NCBI GenBank assembly: GCA_015179125.1
Contig: WHVA01000023.1
Span: 416,264-480,263, forward strand
From: Gautieria morchelliformis
Lineage: Eukaryota; Basidiomycota; Agaricomycetes; Gomphales; Gomphaceae
DNA: 64,000 bases
Reading direction: 5' to 3'
The notes under the pieces were generated by a model. That model saw nothing but the letters and a program-made list of their open reading frames with translations. It was not told where the DNA came from and did no database searches. Positions 47,650 through 59,181 of this stretch are shown here, one piece after another (within the stretch, counting starts at the first letter, position 1; each line of letters opens with the position of its first letter). A program made the translations under genes and the position numbers.

Positions 47650-48843
47650 CTTCGCCACATTTGCCAAACGACCATTCGCTGCTTGCATCATTCGCCAGCA
47701 GGCATGCCATCAAACACAATTGACAACCCGGCGTGATGGTTCATCACTGGCCCCATCATCTTCCCGACGCAAGCCCTTTAGGTGTTCATATGGCCAGGAT
47801 GCATTCGTGGGACACCCTAACCGTAGATCATGTGGGATCAGCCCAGCAGACGAAGAGTCCATGCAGGGTAACATATATGCAGGTCACGAGGCGTGTTTTC
47901 GTACATAGGTGCCTTTGTCCTCTTTTCTCCCCATCGTTTCACATTCGCACTCTTCCCTCTTTCTATTGTATATGTGTTTCATCTATTCTGTATCCTGACT
48001 GCGCACCCCTACCCAACCCTGACTCATGACGGCCTCTTTCCTACTCACTGATATCATATGAGCATTCGGTATAAGTAGTTTACACTCGCATGTATATTCT
48101 CCAGTTCAATTATCATATGTCTATCTTGTGCAAAACTCAACCTCACTGTGACCATCATCTTGAGCCCTCTCCTGTAGATTTCTATCTTTGACCAGAGGAA
48201 GACTTAAGCACCACTGGTGAGTTTTCATACTTCACCTTCGTTACCTTAGCCTTTGAACTATTATCTGTGCTGTGTGTGAAGGGCTCCAAAGGAGCACCTT
48301 CACCGGCGAAAGGATTGCTGCTTTAAACAACCTTTCCATGACACCTTGCATGTTACATTGTCAAGTGCCACGGGCTATTTTGCTACGACTGTAGAAAGGG
48401 CGAGCTCCGTTTGGGCAGCCCTCTTATCTTCTGAACATTTATTGGTTCACCTTATTCGCCACACAGCACACTTATTCGCACAAGTCATTCGGGCATTCAC
48501 TGTGTTCACTAATACACGATATTAACACCTAAAAACCAACCTTGACAAGGACCCAGAGAGGAAAAGCTGTGGATCTCTGCTGCCAGAATGCTACCTATAT
48601 ACCTTGTGCCCCTGATTGAAGTCAGGGACTCCTGCTCCACTCCTGGCATAAGTCCGACCCTCCATGGTGACCACCTAATATGGACTACCCTGCATATGAC
48701 TCTGACACCACTCAGGGATCGTTTCCAAGGTTGAAGGCTTGGGAACTCGGCTCTGCCCAGGTTGGATCTGGTTCTTGGTTTGGGACCAAAGATGAGCTCA
48801 GAAATAGCCTCAGAAGGGAGTTCCCCTTACATCACCTCCTCTA

Positions 48844-49396
48844 GAATGCTGTGTCCTCGAAGCCTGGGACATGATGGATTGGAAAGCCCTTAACCTGATC
48901 CTCTGGGGTGCTCCTGGATGAGTGTGGTAGATTTCCATACTTTGACTGGTGCACGGACATTGTCCTCAGAAATCCATGAGTTCTCCTTGTATCTATAACC
49001 TTCCCACTTGATCAAGAACTGGAGGTGGCCCTGTAGGAGGTGCCTGTTGAGGATTTTGTTGACAACATGATGCTGCACCCTGTCTACAATTTCTGGGGGC
49101 AGTTGCAGTCTGGATCTTTCAGGTTGTCTGGGGCAGGGAGGAGCTTCACCACATTGAACACTGGGTGCAGCCAAGCCATCGATGCAGGGAGTCAGAGGCA
49201 GTATGCATTCTTCCCAACCTTCCAGACTACAATGAAGGGGCTGAGGTATCTGTGGGCCAGCTTAGCTAAGGGTCTTGTGGTCTGGATATCACTTGCATGG
49301 AGGAAGACATGGTCTCTGATGTTGTACTCAGGGGTGGGGATTCTGCATTGGTTGTAGTACTAAGCCATGTCATCCTTTGCTTTGGTGAGTGCTGAC
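48844..49396 (-). pseudogene. Chromovirus (Ty3/Gypsy) integrase C-terminus and chromodomain remnant
   Basis: On the minus strand the sequence reads, across several stops, RPLAKLAHRYLSPFIVVWKV, then LPASMAWLHPVFNVVKLLPAP (the family's GPY/F-type tail). The chromodomain follows: VNKILNRHLLQGHLQFLIKWEGYRYKENSW, shortened here by reference to 48890-49174. Its 3' LTR follows directly. The rest of pol is missing because unrelated LTR sequence begins at 49,397. Confidence 0.75.
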
Positions 49397-49986
49397 TGTC
49401 AGGGGACTCCCTGTTTTCCAGCTCTGACACCATCCCAACCACTTCTGACACCATGCCAAGTTTCTATTCCATTTTCGACTCTTTTTTAATTTCTTTTTAT
49501 TCTGCTTCCACTTCCATTTCTGACTTCCACCAGTTTCATTTGCTTTGCCAATTCCACTCCATTCTCTGATTTCCACTTTTAGGTTCAGCTCTAAACTGGA
49601 GCCGAACCGGGATCTTGGAACAGGGGGCTTGGCTTCAACCTTGTGGGTTGCGCCCACTCAGTGTTCCACCCTAATTTTGGGAACAGGCTTAGCTATAAGC
49701 TGAGAATCGGGAATGGTATCAGGCAGGAGGGTTTAGTGTACAAGGAGCTAAGTTGATATCTGAACTGAGGAACTATGATACAAGACTGGGGGGGTTTATA
49801 TAGTAGGAGGATAATCAAAATGGTCATGTGATACAGCATATATGAGTATATAATATATATTATAAGAGTATTAATAACAACATATAGGAATATATAGTAG
49901 TATTTATAAGGAGAATAATAGATGTTATTAGAATATTCTGTATATGTTTAAACATCTCGGAGATATATATACATATGAGAGAGTAT
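49397..49986 (-). mobile_element. LTR remnant, minus orientation, related to family C
   Basis: The plus-strand start tgtcaggggactccctgttt is the complement of the family-C LTR end at 30,919, and similarity continues for about 200 bp. Farther on is gttgcgccc and a ctatataaacccc box (minus strand, near 49,797), then very AT-rich sequence. The second terminus was not found; a family-A LTR starts at 49,987. Confidence 0.5.
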
Positions 49987-51047
49987 TGTCATGACGCGTT
50001 TATTTCCCATACTTAGAAGCTCAGTTTCCCTATTTTCTCACCCCACCTTCGTGTTCGTTCTGATCACCATTGTCATGTTCGGCAACCAATTCTCGCTGTT
50101 CGCGCCAACTACCATAGCCATGCCGTCAAACGCACAATCGATGTCTTGGGACTGACTCGGCAGTCATCACTGGGCCTACCACCTCCTCTGCTCGACCCTC
50201 TTCCGATGGTATTCTGATAACTGGATTGTCATGGCCTGTGTATTTCCTGCACCTTGGTATCCCCATTTTCCCTTTTGCTACTCCTCTTCAGTGTTCGCTC
50301 GGCTTCGCCCTCCAACTCGACCTCTCCTCCCCTATGTCACCTCTGTTCGCCCTTCCTTGCATTTTGCCGAACGGCTATTCGCTGCTTGCATCATTTGCCA
50401 GCAGGCACGCCATCAAATACGATCGATACCATTCACCCGGCATGATGGTTCATCATTAACCCCATCGTCTTCTTAATCCAACCCCATTGGGAGTTCGTAT
50501 GGTCAAGGTGTGTTCGCAGGACATCCCTTCCATAGGTCGTGCGGAATCAACCCAGTAGACCAAGAGTCCGTGCAGGGTAGCATGTATGCGGGTCCCAAGA
50601 CATGGTTTTGTCCATAAGTGCCTTCGCCACCTTTACTCTCCATCGTTTCATGTTCTCCCTCTTCTCACATTCTATTGTATGTTTATTTCATCTATGTTGT
50701 ATCATGACTGCGCACCCCTATCCAACCCTGACTTGTGACGGCCTCTTTCCTATTCACTGATTCCTTACGAGCATTCGATACAAGTAGTTTACATTCGCAT
50801 GTATATTCCCCAGTTCAATTATCATACATCTTTCATCTTGTGCAGCTTTGACCTCACCGTGGACATGTCTTAAGCCTCCTCTTGGAGATTTCCATTTTCG
50901 ACTAGTAGAGGACTTAGGCATCACTGGTGAGTTCTCATACTTCATCTTCGTTACCTTAGCCTTCGAACCATTTTCTGTGGTGTTGGCGAAGGGATTGTCG
51001 AGACTTAGAGAGCCCTTCCATGAGACCTTGCATGTTACATCGTCAAG
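49987..51047 (+). mobile_element. Family-A LTR, 3' truncated
   Basis: Begins TGTCATGACGCGTTTATTTCC like the intact copy at 35,038, includes the internal repeat unit (50,226), and follows it until cgtcaag at about 51,047. The last about 190 bp and the target duplication are missing. Confidence 0.75.
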
Positions 51048-52365
51048 AGTCATAGATACTTCTAATAGATATGAGTAGGAGTATTAGTATGAATAGTTAT
51101 AATGATATAGTGTATATTAAAAATGGGTAGAAAAAATAAGAAGAGGCATAAAAATAAGAAGAGGTGTTCTCATCGGCGGAGCTGCCGCTCGGGGAGGGAC
51201 AAAATTAAATTTATTTATATCCCAACAATAAGATTGGCATGTACTTTCATCCTCTTCTTTTCTATAATCTGAGAATAAAATGGGTGAAGCTACAGGTAAT
51301 AAAAAGTTGTGAGCATCCACCATAAAGTAGTATGCAGGGTCAGGGGGATCAATGATCGGAACAACAGACAAGCGGAACAAAGGGTCAAACATACAGGGAA
51401 CTAACTACAGTGTGCGACAGCGCTTTTCGGCAACTCGTGAGTGTTAATCTGAAAAAGCTTTCCCCTCCGGAAAGCTGCCCTTATTTAAAATATAAATAGT
51501 GGAACAGCTAGCTAATTAGTATTGCTTCATTGTGAACTGAGTAGTTTTTTGATATCTTAAAATTTTCGAAATATTTAACAAAAATTTGGCGGGGTTATAC
51601 TAAAAGTGCCCTAGTGCACCGTAGAAGTGCTAGGAAGCGCCAGAATAGCCTCTACATGTTTATGGTCTGCCTCTAAAGCCATCATGACATCCCCAATAGC
51701 TCTAATACAATGGTTTTTATTTTTATTTTTATACTTTATATTTTATATTTTATATTTTATTTATTTATTTGTACATCTTATGTAACTGTGAAGGTGGCCT
51801 AGTGCACATTTAACCCTTTTCTTCTCAGAGTCTCTGGCCACCTTGATGAATTGAGAGCCCATGAATAGTACTGAGTACTGAGTGTGTGTGCACATGTGGC
51901 CGACTCCCTTTTGCAAGGCATGGTTGCTTGCTACTGTACTTATAATAATTTTCGAAAATCTCCCAAAATTTGGCGGCGGGCGCTTATTTAAAAAATTTGG
52001 TGTGAACAGCGCATTTAGCTACTTTCACGCCTAAAATACAAGCACAGGCAAAATGGCAGAAAATTTGGACCACTGCGAGTGGATGCAAACCAGTGTCGCA
52101 CACTGTAGGAAGGGGAATCAGGGGTGATGGAAAGGTACACAGAGAACCTGAGGAATGCTGAGTGAACCCGAGGTTTCCCGGGCGAGCAGGAAACCGGTTA
52201 CAACCTGAGGTTCCCGAGCAAGTACCGAAGCTGAGGCTTTGGGACTGGACTTGGGAATGGATCGTAACACCAAGGATGAAATGGGGATGTCCAGGAAGGT
52301 TGTGCTAAGGAGTACCATGACTTCTTTGATATCTTCTTGTGTGCTAAAGCAAAAAACCTACCCAT
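51048..52365. other. AT-rich region without recognised gene
   Basis: Contains a low-complexity tract of ttttatatttta type at about 51,712-51,772. One minus-strand frame (51,392-51,117) has no family resemblance. No transposon ends could be fixed. Confidence 0.4.
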
Positions 52366-52920
52366 TGGAGGCATGGCAAAATTTCCTGATTGTGGAAATC
52401 TACTGGAAATCTTGAGGATATTCCACATTTCTTCAACATTTCCCATCTTATGAAATTGGATGAAAATTTCAAGTTTTCTCAGAGTTTTTTGACTTCAGGA
52501 AATCCTTCAAAAATTGTAAAATTATCACATCAAAATCTTCAAGAAACTCTCAGGAAACATTGAATTTCCTCTACTATGAAACTAAATATTTAATAAAGTT
52601 TTCTTAGTTAAAATGTTGGTTTCCTGAATATTTGCCAGGGAAACTTTGTAGAAGCCAGTGTTTCTATAGAATTTCCTAACTGGGGAAATTTAGTAAATAT
52701 TTAGTTTCATAGAAGTGGAAATTCAATGTTTCCTGAGTGTTTCTTGAAGATTTTCAGGTGATAATTTCACAATTTTTGAAGGATTTCCTGCAGTCAAAAA
52801 ATTCTGACAAAACTATCAATTTTCATCCAATTTCCTGAGCTGAGAAATTTTGAAGAAATGTGGAATATCCTCAGAATTTCCAGTTGATTTTCAAAGTCAG
52901 GAAATTTTACCATGTCTCCA
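52366..52920. repeat. 555-bp foldback (giant imperfect palindrome)
   Basis: The left arm (52,366 to about 52,620, from tggaggcatggcaaaatttc) and right arm (about 52,665-52,920, ending ccatgtctcca) are inverted copies along their whole length. For example 25 of the first 29 positions pair, and the inner parts pair as well (ggaaacattgaatttcc, tatgaaactaaatattta). No coding potential and no obvious target duplication were found. Transcription would give a roughly 250-bp double-stranded RNA stem. Confidence 0.85.
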
Positions 52921-53060
52921 GTGACCCCTACACCCTACATGTACGACCACACCATTGATATCAAGAATGACAGTGTTCCACCACATGGGCCCATATACCC
53001 CCTCTTGAACACTGAACTAGAAGCCCGATGTACTCCAATAGGATTGAGTTTTGTTCACCA
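52921..53060 (+). pseudogene. Ty3/Gypsy reverse-transcriptase N-terminal scrap
   Basis: The frame beginning near 52,912 reads YDHTIDIKN and then VPPHGPIYPLLNTELEA, the well-known segment at the start of Gypsy reverse transcriptase. It degenerates before the catalytic part. Confidence 0.6.
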
Positions 53061-53194
53061 CAGGGTTAACTTGATTGAATCATCCTGCAGTTGGGTGAGT
53101 AGACAAGGGAAGTAGAAACACAACTTAATACTGCGGTACCACAGGATGTGATGTCAAAGAACACTCCCCGAACTTGACAGGGAAGGGATGGAAG

Positions 53195-53695
53195 CAATAT
53201 TAGAAGTTCGCCAAAGCTTTCCACCAGCAGTTCTTCCCCCTGCAGGAGGCCACTGACACAATGAATCAGTTGCAATTGTACCAGTGTCATCAGGGCAAAC
53301 ATTCAGTCGATGAGCACATCGACAGGTTCTTCAATTGTGATGAAGACTTGCCAGGGCCTCAATCCCTCTATTCAAAGACACATTGCATTGACACTGGATG
53401 GGAGAATGAAGGATGACCAACTATCTGCATAATATGAAATGGCGAGGATGGTCATGTTCACCTGTGTGGCAAACAAAGCCGTCCAAGGTCTGAGGGCAAC
53501 AATGAACAGCTTGCCCCCATTCGCAGGTGTTTGTGGGGCTAGCGAAACTCAAAGCAGGTTCACGACCTCCCTCCAGCCTGCCCAAGCCAGCAGTCGCACC
53601 TGCCACCCCAGCCCCGGCAACCTGGTCAGGACCTGCCCAATGGACGTAGATCCTGAGGTCACCGGGATGCATGATGCAAGCCATTGGTAGTAACA
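53195..53695 (+). pseudogene. Ty3/Gypsy gag remnant
   Basis: KAFHQQFFPLQEATDTMNQL and GKHSVDEHIDRF (about 53,211-53,330) match the capsid region of Agaricomycete Gypsy gag. The later proline-rich part ends in PMDVDPEV before the zinc knuckle would come. Gag lying downstream of the RT scrap on the same strand shows the element is rearranged. Stops interrupt it around 53,335. Confidence 0.6.
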
Positions 53696-53704
53696 CTACA
53701 GTAA

Positions 53705-54492
53705 GAGCTCGTTCAACTACGGAATTGTAATTTACAACTAGAAAATCCAATGCTAATTAGAGGGTTGCAGTCTTGCAATTTCGTTTGCTGTGTTTCAATC
53801 TGCCAAACACAACTCTAGAATCTGTGTGATTTTGCTCAACTTCACCGAAACCAGCTGAACACTTCAAGTAACTACACTTCTGTCACATGACAATGTGGTC
53901 AATGTTTGGAAACATGGTGCCATTTAGGCCAGTCTTGATTGAGACAGGGCACATTGGAGAGGCCCCATAAACACCGAAAGGCCACCCAGAGGGCCATTTT
54001 GTTGGTGCTTACCAGTGCCCTTGCCACTACTATAACATTTTCTATTAAAGAAGGTTTAGACAAAAACCACTACATAATTAAATGTGCATGTGCAGAACTT
54101 TGTTGCCAGTGCAATGCAGTAAAAGCAAGGGTCCAGGTGGCTGCCACCTTCCAATTGTGTGCCTCATGTGCTTGGAGGAGCACAGCTTGCCATTGTCCAA
54201 TTGATACTTTCCTTTTGGGGCTTGTCCAAGCTAGGAGTGGCCATGATGTAATGTCTAGAGTGGTGTGGTGTGATGATGGAACGCAATTTGGTTTTTGAAA
54301 TAATGTGGAATTCAGGTCAGAACCAGAATTCGAAATGACCCATGAAAATTGCAATAGCAAAAGTTGGCATTCTCCAAAAACTGTGCCAGCCAAATGGTCA
54401 CACAGTCTCACACGATTTCCGGAATCACCTGGAATCAACATTATCTCATTTTGGGTGTGTGATTCCATGCAATTCCATAGTCAAACGGGTTC
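53705..54492. mobile_element. 788-bp PIF/Harbinger-like non-autonomous element, TSD TAA
   Basis: Ends GAGCTCGTTCAACTACGGAA and its inverted partner (complement GAACCCGTTTGACTATGGAA) are flanked by TAA (53702-53704 and 54493-54495), as in PIF/Harbinger insertions. The second copy of repeat E at 14,508-14,697 lacks the insertion (cactacagcaagtcgatggg), which gives a related empty site and fixes both borders. No transposase is encoded. Confidence 0.78.
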
Positions 54493-54682
54493 TAAGTCGA
54501 TCAGTTTGGCCATGGTCAGCTCCTGATGCATGAATACTTGGAGGCCATATATGCTAATGCATGCGACATGGATTATATACTATACTACTCCCTATTGTAA
54601 TTTCCAACTGGCTATGACAACTATAGGATGGGAAGCCAGAAGCATCCAGACCGCCTCTAAAGCAATCCTATTTCTCTTTTGA
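54493..54682. repeat. Repeat E, copy 2 (right part)
   Basis: Continues the copy begun at 53,670; matches 14,545-14,697. Confidence 0.7.
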
Positions 54683-55000
54683 TTAATGTGCTGTTATCCT
54701 ATTTAACAAAGTGTCATTCTTTCGGGGTTTTTGTTTTATCAGGTATTCTAGTGATCAATATATTAGAGAATAATGTTCTCGAGAGCTATGTGATATGGAG
54801 ATGTTCTGATTCATTGGCACACACATGCATGAGAATAACCACACCAACTCGAACTCGGTCCTCCTTTAATTAGTTCCACAAAGTCAGATGCAAGTGGGCT
54901 TACGATAATGAGATAATCCCGAAATACTTTATTTTGTGTTCCAGACGCTTTGTTCACATCCAAAAGGCAGGATGTCAGTGAAGCTGAGATGCACAATTCT
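54683..55000. repeat. Repeat D, copy 2
   Basis: Nearly identical to 24,594-24,905, with a few indels such as an extra ttaattagtt near 54,866. Confidence 0.75.
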
Positions 55001-55049
55001 TGACATTGAATATATCGCATACTTACTTACATGCTCACAGTAGGGGAAT

Positions 55050-55135
55050 GTCAGCGGGGGACAGTGAACGGGAGCACGAGCGGCGTGCAACGTGAGTGGG
55101 CGGCAGGGGACAGTGAACGAGGGCACGGGCGGGAG
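55050..55135. repeat. Imperfect tandem repeat, two units of about 50 bp
   Basis: The string ggggacagtgaacg followed by a GC-rich cgggc/gagc run occurs at about 55,056 and about 55,108. Confidence 0.6.
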
Positions 55136-55403
55136 AGTGCGCTTGATGTTAAATAAGAGCGCTCACATCAGAGTGGGAGCGAGTGATGACCATTCACGCA
55201 ATGGGACGGAGCACCAATGGCCACGATTGGGTTCTGGGTGTGGGTGGACGTAGTGTTCTCCGGGCTCGGGCCGGGCTTTTGAGGGCTCGGGCTCCCCAAA
55301 ATTGAAGCCCAGCCCAGGACGAGGGCTCAGGCCTGGCCAGGCTAAAGCCCAGGCCTGTGAGGGAGGGAATTTTTCGATAAATGTACATATGGTAGATATT
55401 TAA

Positions 55404-58400
55404 CTACATGACGACCATTTCGTCCAGGACGTTTTCCAATTCAATTTCCAGGTCGCTGTCTAAATCCACGACCACTTCACTTGAACCGGGCACTTTACCA
55501 TTGCTGATGATCTCAAGCTCAAGTGAAGATGATGGGACCTGGTCTCGGGTGAGCAGGTCGTTCCTGAGAGCGCATTTAACGACCTGTAAAGCCTCCACAA
55601 GATCCCCCTTCAATCGGTTGCGTCGTTTACTGATGGTGATGCCCGAGCTTGAAAACGCTCGTTCACTAGGCACCGAGGATGCCATGATGGGTAAGTAGTC
55701 GAAGGCGAGTGATGCCCAGATGGGGTAGAGTCGTTCATGGACTCCCCACCTGTAAGGACCCGGCCTTTGGCCGGCTACTTACCGGTAGAACCTTCTTCCG
55801 AGCCCCAAGCCTTGTGATATCCGTGCCCGAGTACATATGATACTTATCCGCGCCCGAGCCCGAGCCCGAGCTTGAACTCATATCCGACCTTGATCCCATG
55901 CCCGTATCCCCCTTAGTTACTAATTCCGCTCCATCACGCATCATTCGTATATTACCTCGCCCTGACCTCGGTCTCCTGACCTCGCCCTGACCTCCACTAA
56001 TCTGTTCGCCCCTGACTTGCACCTCGTCCGTATATAACCCCCTTGTATGCATTCCTACTCCTCAGTCTGAAAATCAACTATCGTGTCCCTTCGATCCCTA
56101 GCTAGTTTCTACGCCTCGCCTCTTAAGCTAGAACCTCGCCTCTTATTCGTTTACCTCCGAAGTTGGGACTCGTGCGTAGGGTCGGCGCAGCACATAAGCT
56201 GAAGCCAAGTCCCTCTCCGACTTCCCCATCCAAACCTCGCCCTGTAACCTCGGACCTTGACTCGGGTTTCGTCCCCGACCTCGGTCAACCTTACGACGGA
56301 TCGTATCGTAACACCACCACCCGATAAGATCCATACCCTCAGGTAGCTGCTCCACTGGCCCCAGGTATGCCCAGTAAGCTTGTTGCCAAGGTGTCTCAAT
56401 CTCCTGGAGGCTGCTGGAGCTGCTCAACATTCGGACCACTGCATTTCCAGGCTCATTGTCCTCGTCACCGCTCAGTGCGCCAAGAAGCAGCTTGAAGCGA
56501 TGCTTCTTAGGATTGGGAGCAGTCTCGCGTTCTCCGACGGTGCCGCACAGTTTCTCCCAGCGCTGCTGGAACTGCACTAGTAGTCAGCACATACACCATT
56601 AAGTAACACGTCCTTACGCACAATCCCCTTGACCGTTTGCATGACCTTGATGATGAGCTCATCGCCCCAGTGCTTCTCGAAGTGTTTCATCTTGTATTCT
56701 GGGTGAAGCACTGCAAATCAACTCGGTAAGTGTATGTGTCCCGTTCGTGGGCAGAATATACGCACCCATGCTCATTATATAGGCAGGCGAGTCTTCCGTT
56801 TTGTTGTAGTATTCAGCTAGTTTGTTGATGCCAGCCTGCAATGGTCCCTTGAATTCCTCGTATCCACTTCGTGCGGCTAGGCGGCTGGACCACAGCTCAT
56901 GGAGCCCTTCTAATGCTGGGATTGCCATGTAGAGGGTGGAGTACTTTTCCGCAGAAAATTCATGCTGGGCAGTGTCAACAAACTGATGAAAATAGTAGTT
57001 AGGATACACACCACTGTCATATTTAACAGTACTCACCCGGAGAAGTTGTAAGAATGTTTTAACCAAGTCCCACTCTCCAGGGGTTAGAGCAAGCTTCATC
57101 AGCTTCATAGATTTCATGTGATCCTTCTTGAGGTGGGCGATTTCAAGCACAAAGTGGTTGACGTGCTAAACAAGCTGTCAGAATTAGCATAACTTATGAA
57201 ATCCAATACATACCTCTCTGTTGCGATAGGCCTGATCAAGCATGATGTATGTCGATGACCAGCGAACTACCATATCGAGCAATAGCATTGTGGGATGCTT
57301 GACATCATGCCCCCACTGAAGTCTCTGAAATATATCCTTGCGCTTGGCTGAGGACCGCTCCTACTCGCTCCTATCAGCATCTGGAAGACATTAAAGAAAC
57401 CCAAATACTCACCTTGACACAGATCGCACGGATGAGACCCACGGCATCTCGTTTTACTGCATTTGTGTCAGGGATGTGCTCATCCGGTCGTTCAGGATCA
57501 TAATGTGGGGCCTTGGAGTGTGTCGATAAAACCGCCAGCATGGCCAGGTTGATGCAGTGGGCCAGGCATCTGAAACAGTCAACACTGGCCTGAAAGCACT
57601 GAAATTTGATCTTACCTGATGCGATGTTCCACTGGACAGTATTTTTCCCCCATGCGTTCCTCAATGCGACATGATAACTCCTCCATCATGGTGGAGTTGT
57701 TGCTGGCATTGTCACATGTCACCCAACCGATCTATTATGACATAGATTAGAGTGACAGTAATACAAGAATGAAACACATACTTTTGAGACAGCGCCCACG
57801 CGGTCAAACACTTTGAACAGTGTTTGACCGAGACGCCTACCTGAATGTGCGCCATTGAGCCGCACAAAACCGAGGAGAGCATTCTGCAATGCCAAGACCT
57901 CTCCGGGCTTTTTCTCCAGCCAATGACCGGTAACTGCGAAGTATCCATCCACATTTGATGCTTGCCATGCATCACATGTGCATGAGATCAAGCCTCGAAG
58001 ATTGGGGCTCTAGAAATAGCGCTGAAGTTAATTACTTTTAATTGAAATCATTTAACTCACAGAAAATCGTGATTTGAGATCGCGCAAGTGCCCCTGGAAT
58101 ATTTGTATTACCTCCAAGCGAGCCAGCTTGGGACCAGGAAGTTTGACGGTCTCCTTGGAACGTGACGCCATTACCAACATCTCCTTGAAGTGCAGGTTAT
58201 CGAAGACAGTCACAGGCTAATCACAATGAGATTAGAGTAGTGAAATATGTGATGTGAAACATTAACATACCTGATCGGTTGCAACCATCCAACAGCGAGG
58301 CGCGTAAATGCATCATTGGTATATGGAGCTGTGACCCTTTCGGCCTTGGCAGGGGCTGGACCAAAATGGTCAGTCAAAAGGTCCTTGGCAACCACCTTGG

Positions 58401-59181
58401 CGTCCTTGACTGCATTTGGCAACTTGCTAACAAAGCCAGTCTTGGCACACCACTCGTTATATTTCCCCTAAATGTGTAGATATCGTATTATCAATTGAAT
58501 TAGTATACCTGAGTTAAATGACACACCTCATGCATTGACTGCACGTGGCGACGCAGTGTAGAGACATCGTGAACGAAAGTTATTTTCTGCCGGCTATGCT
58601 TGCTAGTTCTAAAGTCAGCGATCGTGGTGTCTCTGGGTGGGGCTGTTCAGATGCACCGGCACAACTTGCAATGCATTACCTTTTTCCCCATTTGCTCACG
58701 CAGATTGTCAAAAAAAAACTGTATGTCTACAGTACGCTCTTTATTCTTCTTGGCGCCTACCTCGGGTAGATCCTCTATTCCATCGAGATCTTTGAGCCAG
58801 CCTTCCGGGTGTGCCTCGTGATGAATAAGTGTGGCGGGCGGTAAGTCAGGGACATCTGTATCTTATCAGTACCCAATATATCAATGATGTGAATACACAA
58901 TACGCACCAGGCACATCCTCGAGCGCAACATCCCTTTCTTTTCCTTTACCACTCGACTTGCTTCCTGTATTTTTTGGCAAGTGCTTTTGTTTCTTCTTCT
59001 TCGGTGGTTCTTGCTCAACATCGCCTGACCTTTTGTTGGCATGTTTCGGCTGGCCTGGCACCTTCACTATGTTACTGGGATCGAGAAGCGCCGCACTTGG
59101 CTTAACCACTCGGCCCGAACTGCTTTTAATTGGTGCAGGATCAACCTCGTCATCGGTGCTATCTATGACCATGGGACACAT
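55404..59181 (-). pseudogene. hAT transposase (spliced), disrupted by a solo LTR
   Basis: The product starts near 59,181 (MCPMVIDSTDDEVDPAP) with a Lys-rich linker and a BED-like zinc-binding segment (VMHCKLC). Catalytic-domain strings follow in order across introns: ISCTCDAWQASNVDGYFAVT (first Asp), IGWVTCDNASNN (second Asp), CLAHCINLAMLAVL, RWSSTYIMLDQAYRNRE and LTPGEWDLVKTFLQLL. The C-terminal dimerisation region (LIGWW, then SSVPSERAFSSSGITISKRR) completes it. A solo LTR with CCACC duplication lies exactly between LIGWW and the VHERLYPIW segment; without it the frame is continuous. All other exons look open, so the element may have been active until that insertion. Confidence 0.85.
55751..56313 (+). 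mobile_element. Solo LTR in the hAT transposase, 563 bp, TSD CCACC
   Basis: Starts TGTAAGGACC, ends TATCGTAACA, flanked by CCACC (55746-55750 and 56314-56318). TATATAA box at about 56,029. It has a gcgcagcacataagctgaagcc block near its end, like the LTR at 41,285. Confidence 0.9.

Larger units (their letters stand above)
38078..48547 (+). mobile_element. Solo LTR (family A), TSD AGGAC, interrupted by the Gypsy element
   Basis: LTR sequence 38,078-38,439 and from 47,650 on, to 48,547, starts TGTCATGACC, ends CAACCTTGACA and is flanked by AGGAC (38073-38077 and 48548-48552). The Gypsy element 38,445-47,649 sits inside it, with CTTCG on both sides. Confidence 0.85.
37967..48831 (-). mobile_element. 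3' LTR of a minus-strand chromovirus, split by nested insertions
   Basis: On the minus strand the LTR runs from TGTAAGGGGAACTCCC at 48,831 to ...CCCTTACA at 37,967. It consists of 48,831-48,548 and 38,077-37,967 (395 bp), separated by the nested family-A LTR and its own insertions. A purine tract (AGAGGAGGTGA, complement of 48832-48842) immediately precedes it on the minus strand, as expected of a polypurine tract. The chromodomain integrase remnant lies just upstream on that strand. Confidence 0.65.

Noticed and set aside
48550..48840. Independent host gene with TATA box at 48,595
   Set aside because: The stretch is explained as the remainder of the chromovirus 3' LTR, with matching inverted ends TGTAAGGG and CCCTTACA.
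51117..51392. 91-codon minus-strand frame in AT-rich DNA
   Set aside because: No family resemblance, no splice partners, and it sits among truncated repeats.
54070..54468. 132-codon minus-strand frame
   Set aside because: Lies entirely within the Harbinger-like non-autonomous element and shows no transposase motif.
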